From positions 31,589-95,588 of the forward strand of contig QBZD01000003.1 in the NCBI GenBank assembly GCA_003282485.1: a stretch of DNA of 64,000 nt, written 5' to 3'. Both the position numbers and the translations under genes were made by a program. Origin of the DNA: Pelagibacteraceae bacterium AG-333-C14. GTDB taxonomy: Bacteria; Pseudomonadota; Alphaproteobacteria; Pelagibacterales; AG-422-B15. Each line of letters begins with the position of its first letter. Positions within the stretch are counted from its first letter, which is position 1. Of this stretch, positions 27,606 through 39,219 are shown in pieces. Under the pieces are notes generated by a model. That model ran no database searches. It was not told where the DNA came from and saw only the letters and a list, made by a program, of their open reading frames with translations.

Positions 27606-28442
27606 TTATATTATCCTAGCAAGACAAGTCCACCATTTAGGATGGAGTTTTTTGATTTTAGAGACAGCCTCATTTGAAGTAGCTTCATCATTGTAACATC
27701 CAAAAAAAGCTGATCCGCTTCCTGTCATTCTAGTAAAATTACAACGTTCATCGCTTTCGAGAAACTGCTTTACCATTCTTATTTCTTGATTAAGAGTTAT
27801 AGCTGTCTCCTCGAGATCATTTGAGGTTTCTTGCAATATATCACTAATTTGTTTTTGGCCCTCGTAAAGGAAATTACTCTTACTCAATATTTGATGCTGC
27901 TCAAAAATTATTTTCGTACTACTTAAAATTTGTGGGTAAATTAGGAGAAAAATTTTATCTGAAAATAATTTTATTCTTTTTTTAACAGAACCTGTGCCAG
28001 TAATTAAAGCTGAACCTTCTTCTAAAAAAAATTCAATATCAGAACCGAGTTCTTTTGCAACTAATAAACATTGTGATTTTGATAAAGCACCCTCGCTCAT
28101 TAAGTACTTTAGAATTTCGGCAACATTTGAGGATCCGCCTCCCAATCCAGAACCAACTGGTATTTGTTTATCAATAAGAATTGTGTAATTACTATGGTTG
28201 ATAAAATTATTATCTAATAGGAATTGAAACAAAGTATGAATATTGCTTTCTTGACTTACTTGCGAGCAAAAGGGTCCTATAAATTTCACAGAAAAATCAG
28301 CTGCTGTATCAATTTTAATTTTATCGGAAATACTTATTCTTGTGATAATAGAAGATAAATCGTGATAACCATTTTTAAGTTTTTTAATTACTTCAAGAAA
28401 TAAATTAATTTTTGCGTATGATTGTAATGTATGCTTGTGCAA
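27606..28442 (-). CDS. ispE: 4-diphosphocytidyl-2-C-methyl-D-erythritol kinase
   Basis: A 278-residue GHMP kinase of the non-mevalonate isoprenoid pathway, phosphorylating CDP-methylerythritol. The N-terminal SYAKINLFLEV supplies the substrate site, the ATP loop is PVGSGLGGGSSNVAEIL (residues about 87-103), and the C-terminal motif is RMTGSGSAFFGCY. It is 5 bases from the TPR gene; the order ETF-QO, TPR protein, ispE is repeated in other alphaproteobacteria. Its end may overlap the tRNA-Gln promoter. Confidence 0.95.
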   Translation of the reverse strand: MHKHTLQSYAKINLFLEVIKKLKNGYHDLSSIITRISISDKIKIDTAADFSVKFIGPFCSQVSQESNIHTLFQFLLDNNFINHSNYTILIDKQIPVGSGLGGGSSNVAEILKYLMSEGALSKSQCLLVAKELGSDIEFFLEEGSALITGTGSVKKRIKLFSDKIFLLIYPQILSSTKIIFEQHQILSKSNFLYEGQKQISDILQETSNDLEETAITLNQEIRMVKQFLESDERCNFTRMTGSGSAFFGCYNDEATSNEAVSKIKKLHPKWWTCLARII

Positions 28443-28447
28443 TGATA

Positions 28448-30109
28448 TCAGATTCCTTTAAGTAGTTTTCTATGAATCTTTTCTTGAAGAGACTCATCAA
28501 TATCCAGTTCTATTGCTTTTTTCCAATAATATCTCGCTTGTATTTCATTTCCAAGCATCCAAAGAACGTCTCCATAATGATCATTAACTGTGGGATCATA
28601 AGGCATCATATCAATTGAAAATTCAAGCAATGAAAGCGCATCTTCATATTGCCCAACCTTATAATAATACCAAGCCAGACTATCAATAATGTAAGGATCG
28701 TTGGGCTTTAAAGAAATTGCCTTTTCAATCATTTCCTTAGCTGTAGATAAATTTTGATCCATATCAATATAAGAATAACCTAAATAATTTAATACATCTG
28801 GCTGTTCTTCATAAAGTTCTAACGCATTGATAAAGTTTTGTTCAGCTAATTTCCAATTTTTTGTTCTTTCGTGAACTATCCCAATATTAAAAAAAACTTC
28901 CCACAAGTTATCTTTATCTAATGCTTCTCCTAAATCGAGTGCCGCTCGATACGACTTAATTGCGTTGTCCCAATCTTTTTCATATCGATAAAAATTTCCT
29001 AGTGATAAAAATACTTCAAAATTTTCTTCACTTTCTGAAAAAGTTCTTAAGTTATTGATAGCTTTTGCGCTTTCATCTTCATTACGATATGTTTCCGATA
29101 TTTGAATTGCTGCAAAATGCCCTAGATAATGAGTTTTGGGTATTAAGCTTAAGATATTTCGAGCTTTATCTTGATCTTGCGTTTCGCTCAAGAATGTAGC
29201 AAATATATATTTTATCTCATGCATATGAGGGGATGTCTCTAAGGCCAATTGAAACAACATGTGGGACAATTCTTGATTAACATTTTTGATTAATGATTGT
29301 GCGTTGAACAAAACAATACCAATTCCCTGTAATGGATTCTGAATAATTCGATTATTATTGGATTTAGTAAACTTCTCTATAAAAGCATCATCATAATCAG
29401 ACAAATATTCACTTACAAAATTATTTTTTTCTTCTAAAAGATTATTTCTATTCAAAAAATTTAAATATAACTGCATTACATAAAGATCGTTTTGCATAGA
29501 CAGTGATTGCTCATAAAAAATTTCTGCTAGTTCAATCTCATCTGCAAAGTCATATATGAGAGCCTTATGAACCAAGGTAAGATATTGATGATCATCAGAT
29601 GATATCAGGTCGATCAGTGCCATGCTCTTATCAAGAGAGGGGCTATCAGCCCAAACCCAGGCCCTTAAAAGCCTAACAAAAGTGCTGTCTGATATTTCTC
29701 CTCTCCAGATACTGGCAAAGCTCTGATCAGCAAAACCTTTCTTGTAAGAGTTTAAATATGAAATGCCATTTACGAGATGACCCTGAGGTGACTGATTGCT
29801 CATACAGCATGAGTTTACTTTTTTATCACAGCCTGCCTGAGCTAATTTAAATGAATAGTTATTAGCGCTGTACAAGTCACCATCTAAGATACTAAGTAGC
29901 AGTAATCGATCTAAAGCTAATAGATCATTTGGGTTGGATCTGTGTAATTTTTGATAATACCTTTTAGTTATTTTATAATCATTTGAATTACTTGATATAT
30001 TTGCAACTAAATAATCACCGATTTTTGGTAAATTTGTTTTAGCGGCAGTCGCTGAGCTGAAAGATAGAATAAATATAAAGATGAAAGAGAGTAATCTTAT
30101 AATACTCAT
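28448..30109 (-). CDS. Exported tetratricopeptide-repeat protein
   Basis: A 553-residue protein with a clear N-terminal signal peptide (LLSFIFIFILSFSSATAAK) and TPR units concentrated in the C-terminal half, for example NLWEVFFNIGIVHERTKNW, QPDVLNYLGYSYIDM and DPYIIDSLAWYYYKVGQYED. The N-terminal part carries a cysteine cluster near residues 93-107. It should act as a periplasmic or outer-membrane-associated scaffold. Its conserved place between ETF-QO and ispE does not reveal a function, and I do not assign one. Confidence 0.85.
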   Translation of the reverse strand: MSIIRLLSFIFIFILSFSSATAAKTNLPKIGDYLVANISSNSNDYKITKRYYQKLHRSNPNDLLALDRLLLLSILDGDLYSANNYSFKLAQAGCDKKVNSCCMSNQSPQGHLVNGISYLNSYKKGFADQSFASIWRGEISDSTFVRLLRAWVWADSPSLDKSMALIDLISSDDHQYLTLVHKALIYDFADEIELAEIFYEQSLSMQNDLYVMQLYLNFLNRNNLLEEKNNFVSEYLSDYDDAFIEKFTKSNNNRIIQNPLQGIGIVLFNAQSLIKNVNQELSHMLFQLALETSPHMHEIKYIFATFLSETQDQDKARNILSLIPKTHYLGHFAAIQISETYRNEDESAKAINNLRTFSESEENFEVFLSLGNFYRYEKDWDNAIKSYRAALDLGEALDKDNLWEVFFNIGIVHERTKNWKLAEQNFINALELYEEQPDVLNYLGYSYIDMDQNLSTAKEMIEKAISLKPNDPYIIDSLAWYYYKVGQYEDALSLLEFSIDMMPYDPTVNDHYGDVLWMLGNEIQARYYWKKAIELDIDESLQEKIHRKLLKGI

Positions 30110-30121
30110 GCTCGTCTAATT

Positions 30122-31768
30122 TTACATGTTTGCATACTTTGGCCCACCTCCACCTTCAGGTGTCACCCAATTAATATTTTGCGACGGCTCTTTGATATCG
30201 CACGTTTTACAGTGAATACAATTTTGACTATTGATCACAAATCTAGGTGTTTGATTTTCATTATCTTGATGAACTTCGTAAACTCCTACAGGACAATATC
30301 TTTGTGAAGGTTCGTCGTATTCGTTCAGTGTATAACTTATCGGTAATTCACTATCTTTTAGTTGAAGGTGAACAGGTTGATTTTCTGTATGGTATGTGCC
30401 CGTCAAATAAACCGAGCTTGACCTATCAAAGGTTAGTACCCCGTCAGGCTTAGGATATTCAATTTTTTTTGCGTCTTTAGCTTTGATAAGTGTTTCATGG
30501 TCAGCGTGCTTGTGGGATAAAGTGAATGGCATTTTTCCCCAAAATAGCCATTGATCAATTCCTGCTAATATAACGCCTAACATTGTTCCAAATCTAGTAA
30601 AGAAAGGCTTCACGTTGCGTGCTGCATGAAGTTCTTTATAAAGCCAGCTACTATTAAATTTCTCCTCGTAAACTGATAAATCAGACACTCTTTCGGAAAT
30701 AAATTCATTGATAGACTCTGCGGCTAGAATTCCACTTTTCATAGCAGTATGCGATCCTTTAATCTTAGGCATGTTCAAAGTGCCGGCATCACATCCAATA
30801 AGTAACGCACCTGGCATATACATTTTTGGTAAGCTTTGAAGTCCACCTTCAATTAATGCTCTTGCCCCATATGAAATTCTTTTGCCACCAGATAATATTT
30901 TTTTAATGGCTGGATGTGTTTTAAATCTTTGAAATTCTTCAAAAGGTGAGAGATATGGGTTTGAGTAATCTAAGCCAATAACATACCCTAAATAAATTTG
31001 TTTATTTTCTGCATGGTAAACAAAGCTGCCACCATAAGTATCATTTTCTAAAGGCCATCCAACTGAATGCAAAACCATTCCCTCGTCATGATTTTCTTCT
31101 GGAACTTCCCATATTTCTTTTAAACCAATTCCATATTGCTGAGGATCAGAGTTCTCTGATAAATTAAATTTATTAATTAATTGTTTACCTAGATGGCCTC
31201 TGCATCCTTCTGCAAACACAGTAACTTTGGCATGCAGTTCTATACCTGGTTCATATGAGTCTTTTTTTTCATTATTTATATCAAGACCCATATCATTTGT
31301 CGCAACTCCTCTTACTTTCCCTTGCTCATCATAAAGAATTTCTGAAGCTGCAAATCCAGGATATATCTCAACACCCATACCTTCAGCAACTTGCCCAAGC
31401 CATCTACATAAATTAGCAAGGCTAGTTATATAATTGCCTTTATTATGTTGAACGGGAGGCAATAAAAATGATGGAACAGAGAAATAACTTTTTTCGGATA
31501 GAACTAAAAATTTCTCTTTTGATACTTTAGTTTTTAGAGGGCAGCCTTCCATAGACTGCCAGTCAGGTAATAGTTCATCTAGTGCTTTTGTTTCAAATAC
31601 ATTTCCACTCAAAATATGGGCTCCAACCTCTGAGGCCTTCTCAACTATGCACACGTTTGCATCAGCATTAATTTGCTTTAATTTGATAGCAGTTGCTAAA
31701 CCCGAGGGTCCCGCTCCGACGACAACTACGTCGTACTCCATCGCTTCTCTTTGAGTATCAGTCTCCAT
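30122..31768 (-). CDS. Electron transfer flavoprotein-ubiquinone oxidoreductase
   Basis: A 548-residue membrane-associated FAD and 4Fe-4S enzyme that moves electrons from electron transfer flavoprotein (fatty and amino acid oxidation) to ubiquinone. The FAD motif VVVGAGPSGLATAIKLKQ is at residues 15-32, HILSGNVFE follows, GCDAGTLNMPKIKGSHTAMK is the second flavin block, and the C-terminal cluster ligands lie in NCIHCKTCDIKEPSQNINW. The C-terminal GGGGPKYANM is the family end. It feeds the bc1 complex encoded at 17774-20321. Confidence 0.97.
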   Translation of the reverse strand: METDTQREAMEYDVVVVGAGPSGLATAIKLKQINADANVCIVEKASEVGAHILSGNVFETKALDELLPDWQSMEGCPLKTKVSKEKFLVLSEKSYFSVPSFLLPPVQHNKGNYITSLANLCRWLGQVAEGMGVEIYPGFAASEILYDEQGKVRGVATNDMGLDINNEKKDSYEPGIELHAKVTVFAEGCRGHLGKQLINKFNLSENSDPQQYGIGLKEIWEVPEENHDEGMVLHSVGWPLENDTYGGSFVYHAENKQIYLGYVIGLDYSNPYLSPFEEFQRFKTHPAIKKILSGGKRISYGARALIEGGLQSLPKMYMPGALLIGCDAGTLNMPKIKGSHTAMKSGILAAESINEFISERVSDLSVYEEKFNSSWLYKELHAARNVKPFFTRFGTMLGVILAGIDQWLFWGKMPFTLSHKHADHETLIKAKDAKKIEYPKPDGVLTFDRSSSVYLTGTYHTENQPVHLQLKDSELPISYTLNEYDEPSQRYCPVGVYEVHQDNENQTPRFVINSQNCIHCKTCDIKEPSQNINWVTPEGGGGPKYANM

Positions 31769-31814
31769 TATTAACTATATATTTAGTTTATAAGCATTAT
31801 AATTCAATTTGTTT

Positions 31815-32564
31815 ATGACGAAGTTAGATATTCAAAATACTATAAAACTACTAAATCAATATAAATTAAGCGGGGTTGATGAAAATATAGGAAATATGGC
31901 AAAAAATAGGTATGGAAAAGGAACAATAAAATCGCCCGATAAGTTTCAGTCAAAAGAAAAAACAGACTTTCCTCAGCATGAAATCGAAAAAGATATTCTC
32001 AATATTGATAGTCTAGAATCATTAAAAGAATACATGTCAAATTTTAAAGGCTGTGAACTTCATAAAAGCGCAACAAATATGGTCTTTTCAGATGGAAACC
32101 CAAGTGCAAAAATCATGCTTATAGGTGAGGCTCCAGGTCATGATGAGGATATTCAAGGTAAACCCTTTGTTGGAAGAAGTGGCAAGCTGTTGGATAAAAT
32201 GCTAGAGGCCATCGATCTAAATCGAGAAAAAGTTTACATTGCAAATATTGTTCCGTGGAGACCACCAAATAACAGAAGGCCAACAGACGAAGAGATTGAG
32301 ATATGTTTACCAATGATAAAAAAGCATATTGAAATAGTAAATCCAAAAGCAATTTTGTTATTAGGAAGCACTGCTACTTATGCATTAATTAAAAATAATG
32401 AAGGGATTACCAAGATTCGGGGGAAGTGGTTAGATATAGAAATTAATAAAAAAAAGTATCCGATACTACCTACATTCCACCCAGCTTTCTTGTTAAGACA
32501 GCCAGCTCAAAAAAAGTTTTCTTGGGAAGATTTAAAAAGTTTAAAGAAAAAAGTAAAAATATAA
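31815..32564 (+). CDS. Family 4-type uracil-DNA glycosylase
   Basis: A roughly 249-residue glycosylase that removes uracil from DNA. Motif A is GEAPGHDEDIQGKPFVGRSG, NIVPWRPPNNRRPTDEEI follows, and motif B is the PTFHPAFLLRQPAQKK block. I start at the ATG at 31815 rather than the TTG at 31809. Only two cysteines occur in the whole protein, while the classic family 4 enzyme uses four to hold a 4Fe-4S cluster; the C-RPP ligand is replaced by WRPP. This is shared, as far as I recall, with other alphaproteobacterial relatives. It is one base from rnhB. Confidence 0.9.
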   Translation: MTKLDIQNTIKLLNQYKLSGVDENIGNMAKNRYGKGTIKSPDKFQSKEKTDFPQHEIEKDILNIDSLESLKEYMSNFKGCELHKSATNMVFSDGNPSAKIMLIGEAPGHDEDIQGKPFVGRSGKLLDKMLEAIDLNREKVYIANIVPWRPPNNRRPTDEEIEICLPMIKKHIEIVNPKAILLLGSTATYALIKNNEGITKIRGKWLDIEINKKKYPILPTFHPAFLLRQPAQKKFSWEDLKSLKKKVKI

Positions 32565-32565
32565 A

Positions 32566-33171
32566 TTGAAATTTGACCCTCAGAAATTAATTGCTTTTGA
32601 AAATAACTTTTCCTTGCCCATTGCTGGTATTGATGAAGTTGGTAGAGGTCCACTTGCTGGTCCAGTAATTGCAGCAGCCGTAATACTCGATAGAAAAAAT
32701 ATTCCAGAAGGAATTAATGACTCTAAAAAAATTCCTAAAGCTAAGAGAATATTGTTAGCGGAAAAGATAAAAGAGAATAGTATTTATGCCTATGGAGCCG
32801 CATCCGAGATAGAAATAGATGAGATCAATATCTTACAAGCTTCATTATTAGCAATGAAAAGAGCTAGTGATAGACTATCAGTCGTTCCGAAAACAACACT
32901 TATCGATGGTAATTTTAAACCAGATATAAAAAACAACACCATTAGTATTATTAAAGGAGATAGTAAGTCTGTTTCGATTGCCGCAGCATCTATTCTTGCT
33001 AAAGTTTATAGAGACGAAATTATGCTTAAATATTCAAAGCAATTTCCAGAATATGGATTTCAAAACAATTCAGGTTATGGAACAAAAGAGCACCTTTCAG
33101 CTCTAAAAAACTATGGAATTACCCCAATTCATCGGAAATCTTTTAAACCAGTACACAATATATTGAATTAA
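32566..33171 (+). CDS. rnhB: Ribonuclease HII
   Basis: A 201-residue RNase HII that nicks DNA at misincorporated ribonucleotides. The catalytic block is AGIDEVGRGPLAGPVIAAAV (D and E at residues about 22-23), INDSKKIPKAKR gives the conserved DSK, the third acid is in TTLIDGNFKP and the fourth region in SVSIAAASILAKVYRDEIM. The start is TTG at 32566, with no ATG in a suitable position. It follows the uracil-DNA glycosylase directly. Confidence 0.95.
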   Translation: MKFDPQKLIAFENNFSLPIAGIDEVGRGPLAGPVIAAAVILDRKNIPEGINDSKKIPKAKRILLAEKIKENSIYAYGAASEIEIDEINILQASLLAMKRASDRLSVVPKTTLIDGNFKPDIKNNTISIIKGDSKSVSIAAASILAKVYRDEIMLKYSKQFPEYGFQNNSGYGTKEHLSALKNYGITPIHRKSFKPVHNILN

Positions 33172-33190
33172 GAAGATTATTTAAGTTATT

Positions 33191-35392
<2,202 letters not shown>

Positions 35393-35405
35393 GCTAATTT
35401 CTAAT

Positions 35406-35888
35406 ATGTCTTATAAAAAATTTAATGGACCTCAAATTCTATCAAATCTTCTACCAAATGACGTAAAGAAATTATTAAAAAACAGAGGATTTTTTGAACT
35501 AGAACTACTTTCAAATTGGGAGAAAATTGTTGGTACAAGTTTTAATAAATTGTCCTACCCAACTAAAATCAAAACAACGAACTCGAGCCCTAAAGGAAAG
35601 GGCAAACTTGTGGTTAAAGTCGATAGAAGCATATCTTTTGCTTTTGAACATGAGCATAAAAAAATTGTAGATAAAATAAATTTATTTTTTGGCTACAATG
35701 CGGTTGAGAAGATTGAAATAATTCAAATCAATTTAAAAAATAAAAAATCCAGAAAAGATATTAATTTCAATCAATTAGATAGTGAAATTAAAGAGAAAAA
35801 TAAGACATATGAAGAGCTATCAGATTTTCCAGAACTAAAAAAAAGCTTTGAAAAAATTGCTTCAAAAATTTCTAAGACGAAATTTTGA
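35406..35888 (+). CDS. DUF721-domain protein, DciA-like
   Basis: A protein of about 160 residues. GPQILSNLLPNDVKKLLKN and LLSNWEKIVGTSFNKLSYP in the first 60 residues, then a strand-rich segment LVVKVDRSISFAFEHEHKKI, give the DUF721 domain found in DciA, the ancestral loader of replicative helicase DnaB. The C-terminal third is lysine-rich and probably disordered. I prefer ATG 35406 to ATG 35391, since the latter overlaps the mutY start codon. The helicase-loading role is by homology only. Confidence 0.78.
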   Translation: MSYKKFNGPQILSNLLPNDVKKLLKNRGFFELELLSNWEKIVGTSFNKLSYPTKIKTTNSSPKGKGKLVVKVDRSISFAFEHEHKKIVDKINLFFGYNAVEKIEIIQINLKNKKSRKDINFNQLDSEIKEKNKTYEELSDFPELKKSFEKIASKISKTKF

Positions 35889-36013
35889 CAAATTCTTTTT
35901 GTACTTAGAATTGTATAATAAAACCTATTAAAATTGGTAAAAATTGAGTATATTCAACATGTTGTGTATTGTTTTAGTCATTGTATACAAAATGTAGGCT
36001 ATAGTTATTAAAA

Positions 36014-36625
36014 ATGAAAAATATTCATAAATTCTCTATCTTTCTTGTGTCACTCTTGTTGTCTTATCAATCGCTAGCCATAAGTAGCACATTAACAGGA
36101 ATGCAGCTTGGAGATGATGCTGCTCCATTGACTATTGTTGAGTACCGTTCATTAACTTGTAGTCACTGTGCAGATTTCAGCAATAATATTTTTCCGGAAA
36201 TTAAAGAGAAATATATTGATACGGGAAAAATTAAATTTGAGGTCAGACCATTTGCGTTGAATGCAATTGATTTAAATGCTTTTAAGCTACTACACTGCAC
36301 AGACGAAAAAGATTTTTTTGCTATGGAAAAACTTTTATTTCAGGATCAAAAAAAGTGGATTGTTACAAAACAAAGTGACCGAGTGTTAGAAAACAGCACA
36401 GATGCATTAAGAACATATTCTACATTATTCAGCATTTCTGAGGACGAATTCAATTCCTGTATGGAAAATGAAGAAATAACAGATTTTATTTTAACAATGA
36501 GAATAGATGCCGTTGAGGATTATGATGTTTCCTCTACCCCATCTTTTATCATAGATGGAGACCTCTATTCGGGAAATATGTCTTTTTCAGAGTTTGAAAA
36601 GATAATTGAGAAAAAAATTAATTAA
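36014..36625 (+). CDS. DsbA-family thiol:disulfide oxidoreductase
   Basis: A 203-residue exported thioredoxin-fold protein. A signal peptide ends near residue 22 (LLSYQSLA). The active site is C49-S-H-C52 in SLTCSHCADF, an unusual dipeptide relative to the CPHC of E. coli DsbA but common in the alphaproteobacterial group, and the cis-proline loop is SSTPSFIIDG. It probably forms or shuffles disulfides in periplasmic proteins. It overlaps smc by one base, the standard mutY/dciA/dsbA/smc neighbourhood. The 125-base gap upstream holds TATAAT at 35914-35919 but no convincing -35 element. Confidence 0.9.
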   Translation: MKNIHKFSIFLVSLLLSYQSLAISSTLTGMQLGDDAAPLTIVEYRSLTCSHCADFSNNIFPEIKEKYIDTGKIKFEVRPFALNAIDLNAFKLLHCTDEKDFFAMEKLLFQDQKKWIVTKQSDRVLENSTDALRTYSTLFSISEDEFNSCMENEEITDFILTMRIDAVEDYDVSSTPSFIIDGDLYSGNMSFSEFEKIIEKKIN

Positions 36626-39219
36626 TGAAATTTAAAAAAATTAAAATCTTAGGCTTTAAATCTTTTGTTGACCCAACTGAGTTAAATATTGAACAAGGTC
36701 TTACTGGGATTGTAGGCCCTAATGGATGCGGTAAATCTAATGTAGTTGAATCATTAAGATGGTGTATGGGAGAAACATCAGCAAAAAGTATGAGGGGCTC
36801 TGGAATGGAAGATGTGATTTTCTCAGGTACTGCAGATAGACCATCAAGAAATAATGCTGAAGTCACGATTTATTTAGATAATGAAGATAGAAAGGCGCCA
36901 TCAGAATTTAATGATCAAACAGAAATTCAAGTAAAAAGAAAAATTGAGGTAGAAAGAGGTTCTGATTACAAAATTAATGGCAAAGACGTTAGAGCAAGAG
37001 ACGTACAGAGGCTGTTTGCAGACCTTTCTACTGGAGCTCACTCACCTTCTCTTATTAGCCAAGGACGAGTTGGGGCTCTAATAAATGCAAAACCAATAGA
37101 CAGAAGGTCTGTATTGGAGGAAGCGGCTGGGATTTCTGGCCTTCACTCTAGAAGACATGAGGCAGAACTAAAACTCAAAGGTGCTGAAAATAATCTCCAG
37201 CGAGTTAAAGACTTGATGAAACAACTGAATACTCAAATAAACAATCTAAAAAAACAAGCAGAACAAGCTGAAACTTACCGATCCATCTCCTCTGAAATCA
37301 GTAAATTAGAGGGCATAGTGCTGTTTTTAAAATGGACCTCATTAAAGGAGTCTTTCGAGAAGTCTGATGAGGATTTGAAAACAAGTGAGTCACAAATTCA
37401 AAAATTTACTCTAGAGGTTACCCAAGCAACTAACGAGCAACTAAAATCTAATGAGAAGATAAAGCCTCTCAGAGAAAAAGAGATTGAAGCCGCTGCTAAG
37501 CTTAATCGAATTAATCTTGAGAGAGACACTCTTGATCAAGAAGAGGAAAGAATAAAAGATGAAAAGAAAAACCTTGAAAATTCGATTCAACAAATAATTA
37601 GTGACAATGAACGAGAGCAATTTCAGCTTGAGGATGCAATCAAAGATCTTGAGGCATTAAAATCTAGAAGGGATACAGAAGATAATGGTCAAAATACAGA
37701 TGAAATAAGCAACGAAACAATAGACCAGCTAAAAGTAGAAAAAGAAAAATTAGAAGCAAAAATTCTAGATCTTGATCAAGAGATAGAACAGTACAATCAA
37801 ATAAAAAATTCTAAAAGAGATGAATGGCAAGATACACTCATAACTTCAGAAAACTTAAAATCACGAGAGTCAACTCTTAAAGAGGTTGAAGGCTATGATG
37901 ATCCACATAATTGGACATCCAAGTTTAAGGAAAAATTCTACTTCCACTTAAAAGAGATAACCGAAAAGGTAATAAGCGCAAATCAGGCATCTCAAGAAGC
38001 AAGAAATGTCTACGATAGGTCAAGTAATGAAGCTAAAAAAGCTGCAACCTTGTCACTGGAACTGAGAGAACAACTCAGACAAAAAGATGTTGAACAAAAG
38101 CAAAGTGATTGGACCTACGAATATCAAAGATTAAGTAAAACAATTAGATCGTCCAAAGAGCAGATAGAAAAATTAGCATCCAGAAAAACAAAATCTGAAG
38201 AAGAATTGAAAAAAATTTCAAATAGGCCTGAAGAAATTGCTCAACGAAGAGGGCAATTGATTGAAACAAAAGGGTTTGCAGAAACAGAAAGGCAATTTGC
38301 TGCCGATAGACTTGCTGAAGCAGATAATGAGCTCAAAAAAATTGAGGCCAAACTTCGAAAAGCACAAAATGATCTAGCTAATATTAGAGAGTCAAAAGGA
38401 AGAACAGAGGCCACAAAAGAATTAGCAGAATCCAGATTGAAAGAGCTAGAAGATGAGTCAAAAGAAAAGTTTAATTGTGTACCGCATGACATCGTAAGTG
38501 TTTTAAATATTGCCGAGGATCTAGATACGATGAAAACAAATGCAGATAGAACTGAAATGAGATTAGACAGATTAAAGCAACAACGTGAAACAATGGGTGC
38601 CGTAAATTTAAGAGCTGATTTAGAAACAAAAGAAATCGATGATGAATTAGAGAACATGACAAAAGAAAAAGAAGATCTCGAAAGTGCAATTAAAAAAATG
38701 AGAATCTCAATTGAGGATTTAAATAAAGAAGGTAGAACAAGGTTATTGAAAGCTTTCGATACTGTAAATAGTCACTTTAAAGATGTATTCGTAAAATTAT
38801 TCAATGGAGGCAAGGCTCATCTTGAGCTTATTGACTCGGATGATCCTTTAGAAGCTGGATTAGAAATGATGGTCAGTCCGCCAGGTAAAAAATTGCAATC
38901 GATGTCTCTACTTTCAGGCGGAGAGCAAGCTCTTACTGCGCTATCATTAATATTTGCAGTTTTTCTTACCAACCCATCACCGATATGTGTACTTGATGAG
39001 GTCGATGCTCCACTGGATGACGCTAATGTAGAAAGATTCTGTGGCCTCTTAGACAGCATAACAGACAAGACCAATACTAAGTTTTTAATAATAACACACC
39101 ATGCCCTGACGATGTCTAGAATGGACAGGCTATTTGGTGTTACGATGGCTGAGCGAGGAGTTAGTCAAATAGTCTCAGTAGATCTTAAGAAAGCTGAGGA
39201 AATTGGGGCTGTTGCTTAA
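36625..39219 (+). CDS. smc: Chromosome segregation protein SMC, short form
   Basis: An 864-residue condensin-type ATPase, far below the usual 1,100-1,200. The N-terminal head is complete (Walker A GPNGCGKSNVVES at 31-43, then LISQGRVGALINAKP), as is the C-terminal head (signature LLSGGEQALTALSL, Walker B CVLDEVDAPLDDANVERF). Two coiled-coil arms of about 250 and 230 residues meet near residues 410-450, where only a short aromatic stretch (EGYDDPHNW) stands in place of the roughly 150-residue hinge domain. The genes for ScpA and ScpB are not in the window. The atpI-like gene starts right after the stop. Confidence 0.94.
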   Translation: MKFKKIKILGFKSFVDPTELNIEQGLTGIVGPNGCGKSNVVESLRWCMGETSAKSMRGSGMEDVIFSGTADRPSRNNAEVTIYLDNEDRKAPSEFNDQTEIQVKRKIEVERGSDYKINGKDVRARDVQRLFADLSTGAHSPSLISQGRVGALINAKPIDRRSVLEEAAGISGLHSRRHEAELKLKGAENNLQRVKDLMKQLNTQINNLKKQAEQAETYRSISSEISKLEGIVLFLKWTSLKESFEKSDEDLKTSESQIQKFTLEVTQATNEQLKSNEKIKPLREKEIEAAAKLNRINLERDTLDQEEERIKDEKKNLENSIQQIISDNEREQFQLEDAIKDLEALKSRRDTEDNGQNTDEISNETIDQLKVEKEKLEAKILDLDQEIEQYNQIKNSKRDEWQDTLITSENLKSRESTLKEVEGYDDPHNWTSKFKEKFYFHLKEITEKVISANQASQEARNVYDRSSNEAKKAATLSLELREQLRQKDVEQKQSDWTYEYQRLSKTIRSSKEQIEKLASRKTKSEEELKKISNRPEEIAQRRGQLIETKGFAETERQFAADRLAEADNELKKIEAKLRKAQNDLANIRESKGRTEATKELAESRLKELEDESKEKFNCVPHDIVSVLNIAEDLDTMKTNADRTEMRLDRLKQQRETMGAVNLRADLETKEIDDELENMTKEKEDLESAIKKMRISIEDLNKEGRTRLLKAFDTVNSHFKDVFVKLFNGGKAHLELIDSDDPLEAGLEMMVSPPGKKLQSMSLLSGGEQALTALSLIFAVFLTNPSPICVLDEVDAPLDDANVERFCGLLDSITDKTNTKFLIITHHALTMSRMDRLFGVTMAERGVSQIVSVDLKKAEEIGAVA

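Noticed and set aside
27364..27696. Plus-strand open frame of 110 codons containing a PNAATKKRCLTAWPRP-like stretch
   Set aside because: It runs across tRNA-Gln, the end of ispE and the start of the AhpD-like gene on the opposite strand; this peptide pattern is the familiar artefact of translating a tRNA gene backwards.
38241..38657. Minus-strand open frame of 138 codons inside smc
   Set aside because: It lies entirely opposite the coiled-coil arm of smc. The serine/leucine/phenylalanine-rich product is what reverse translation of a Glu/Lys-rich coiled coil gives; there is no independent signal.
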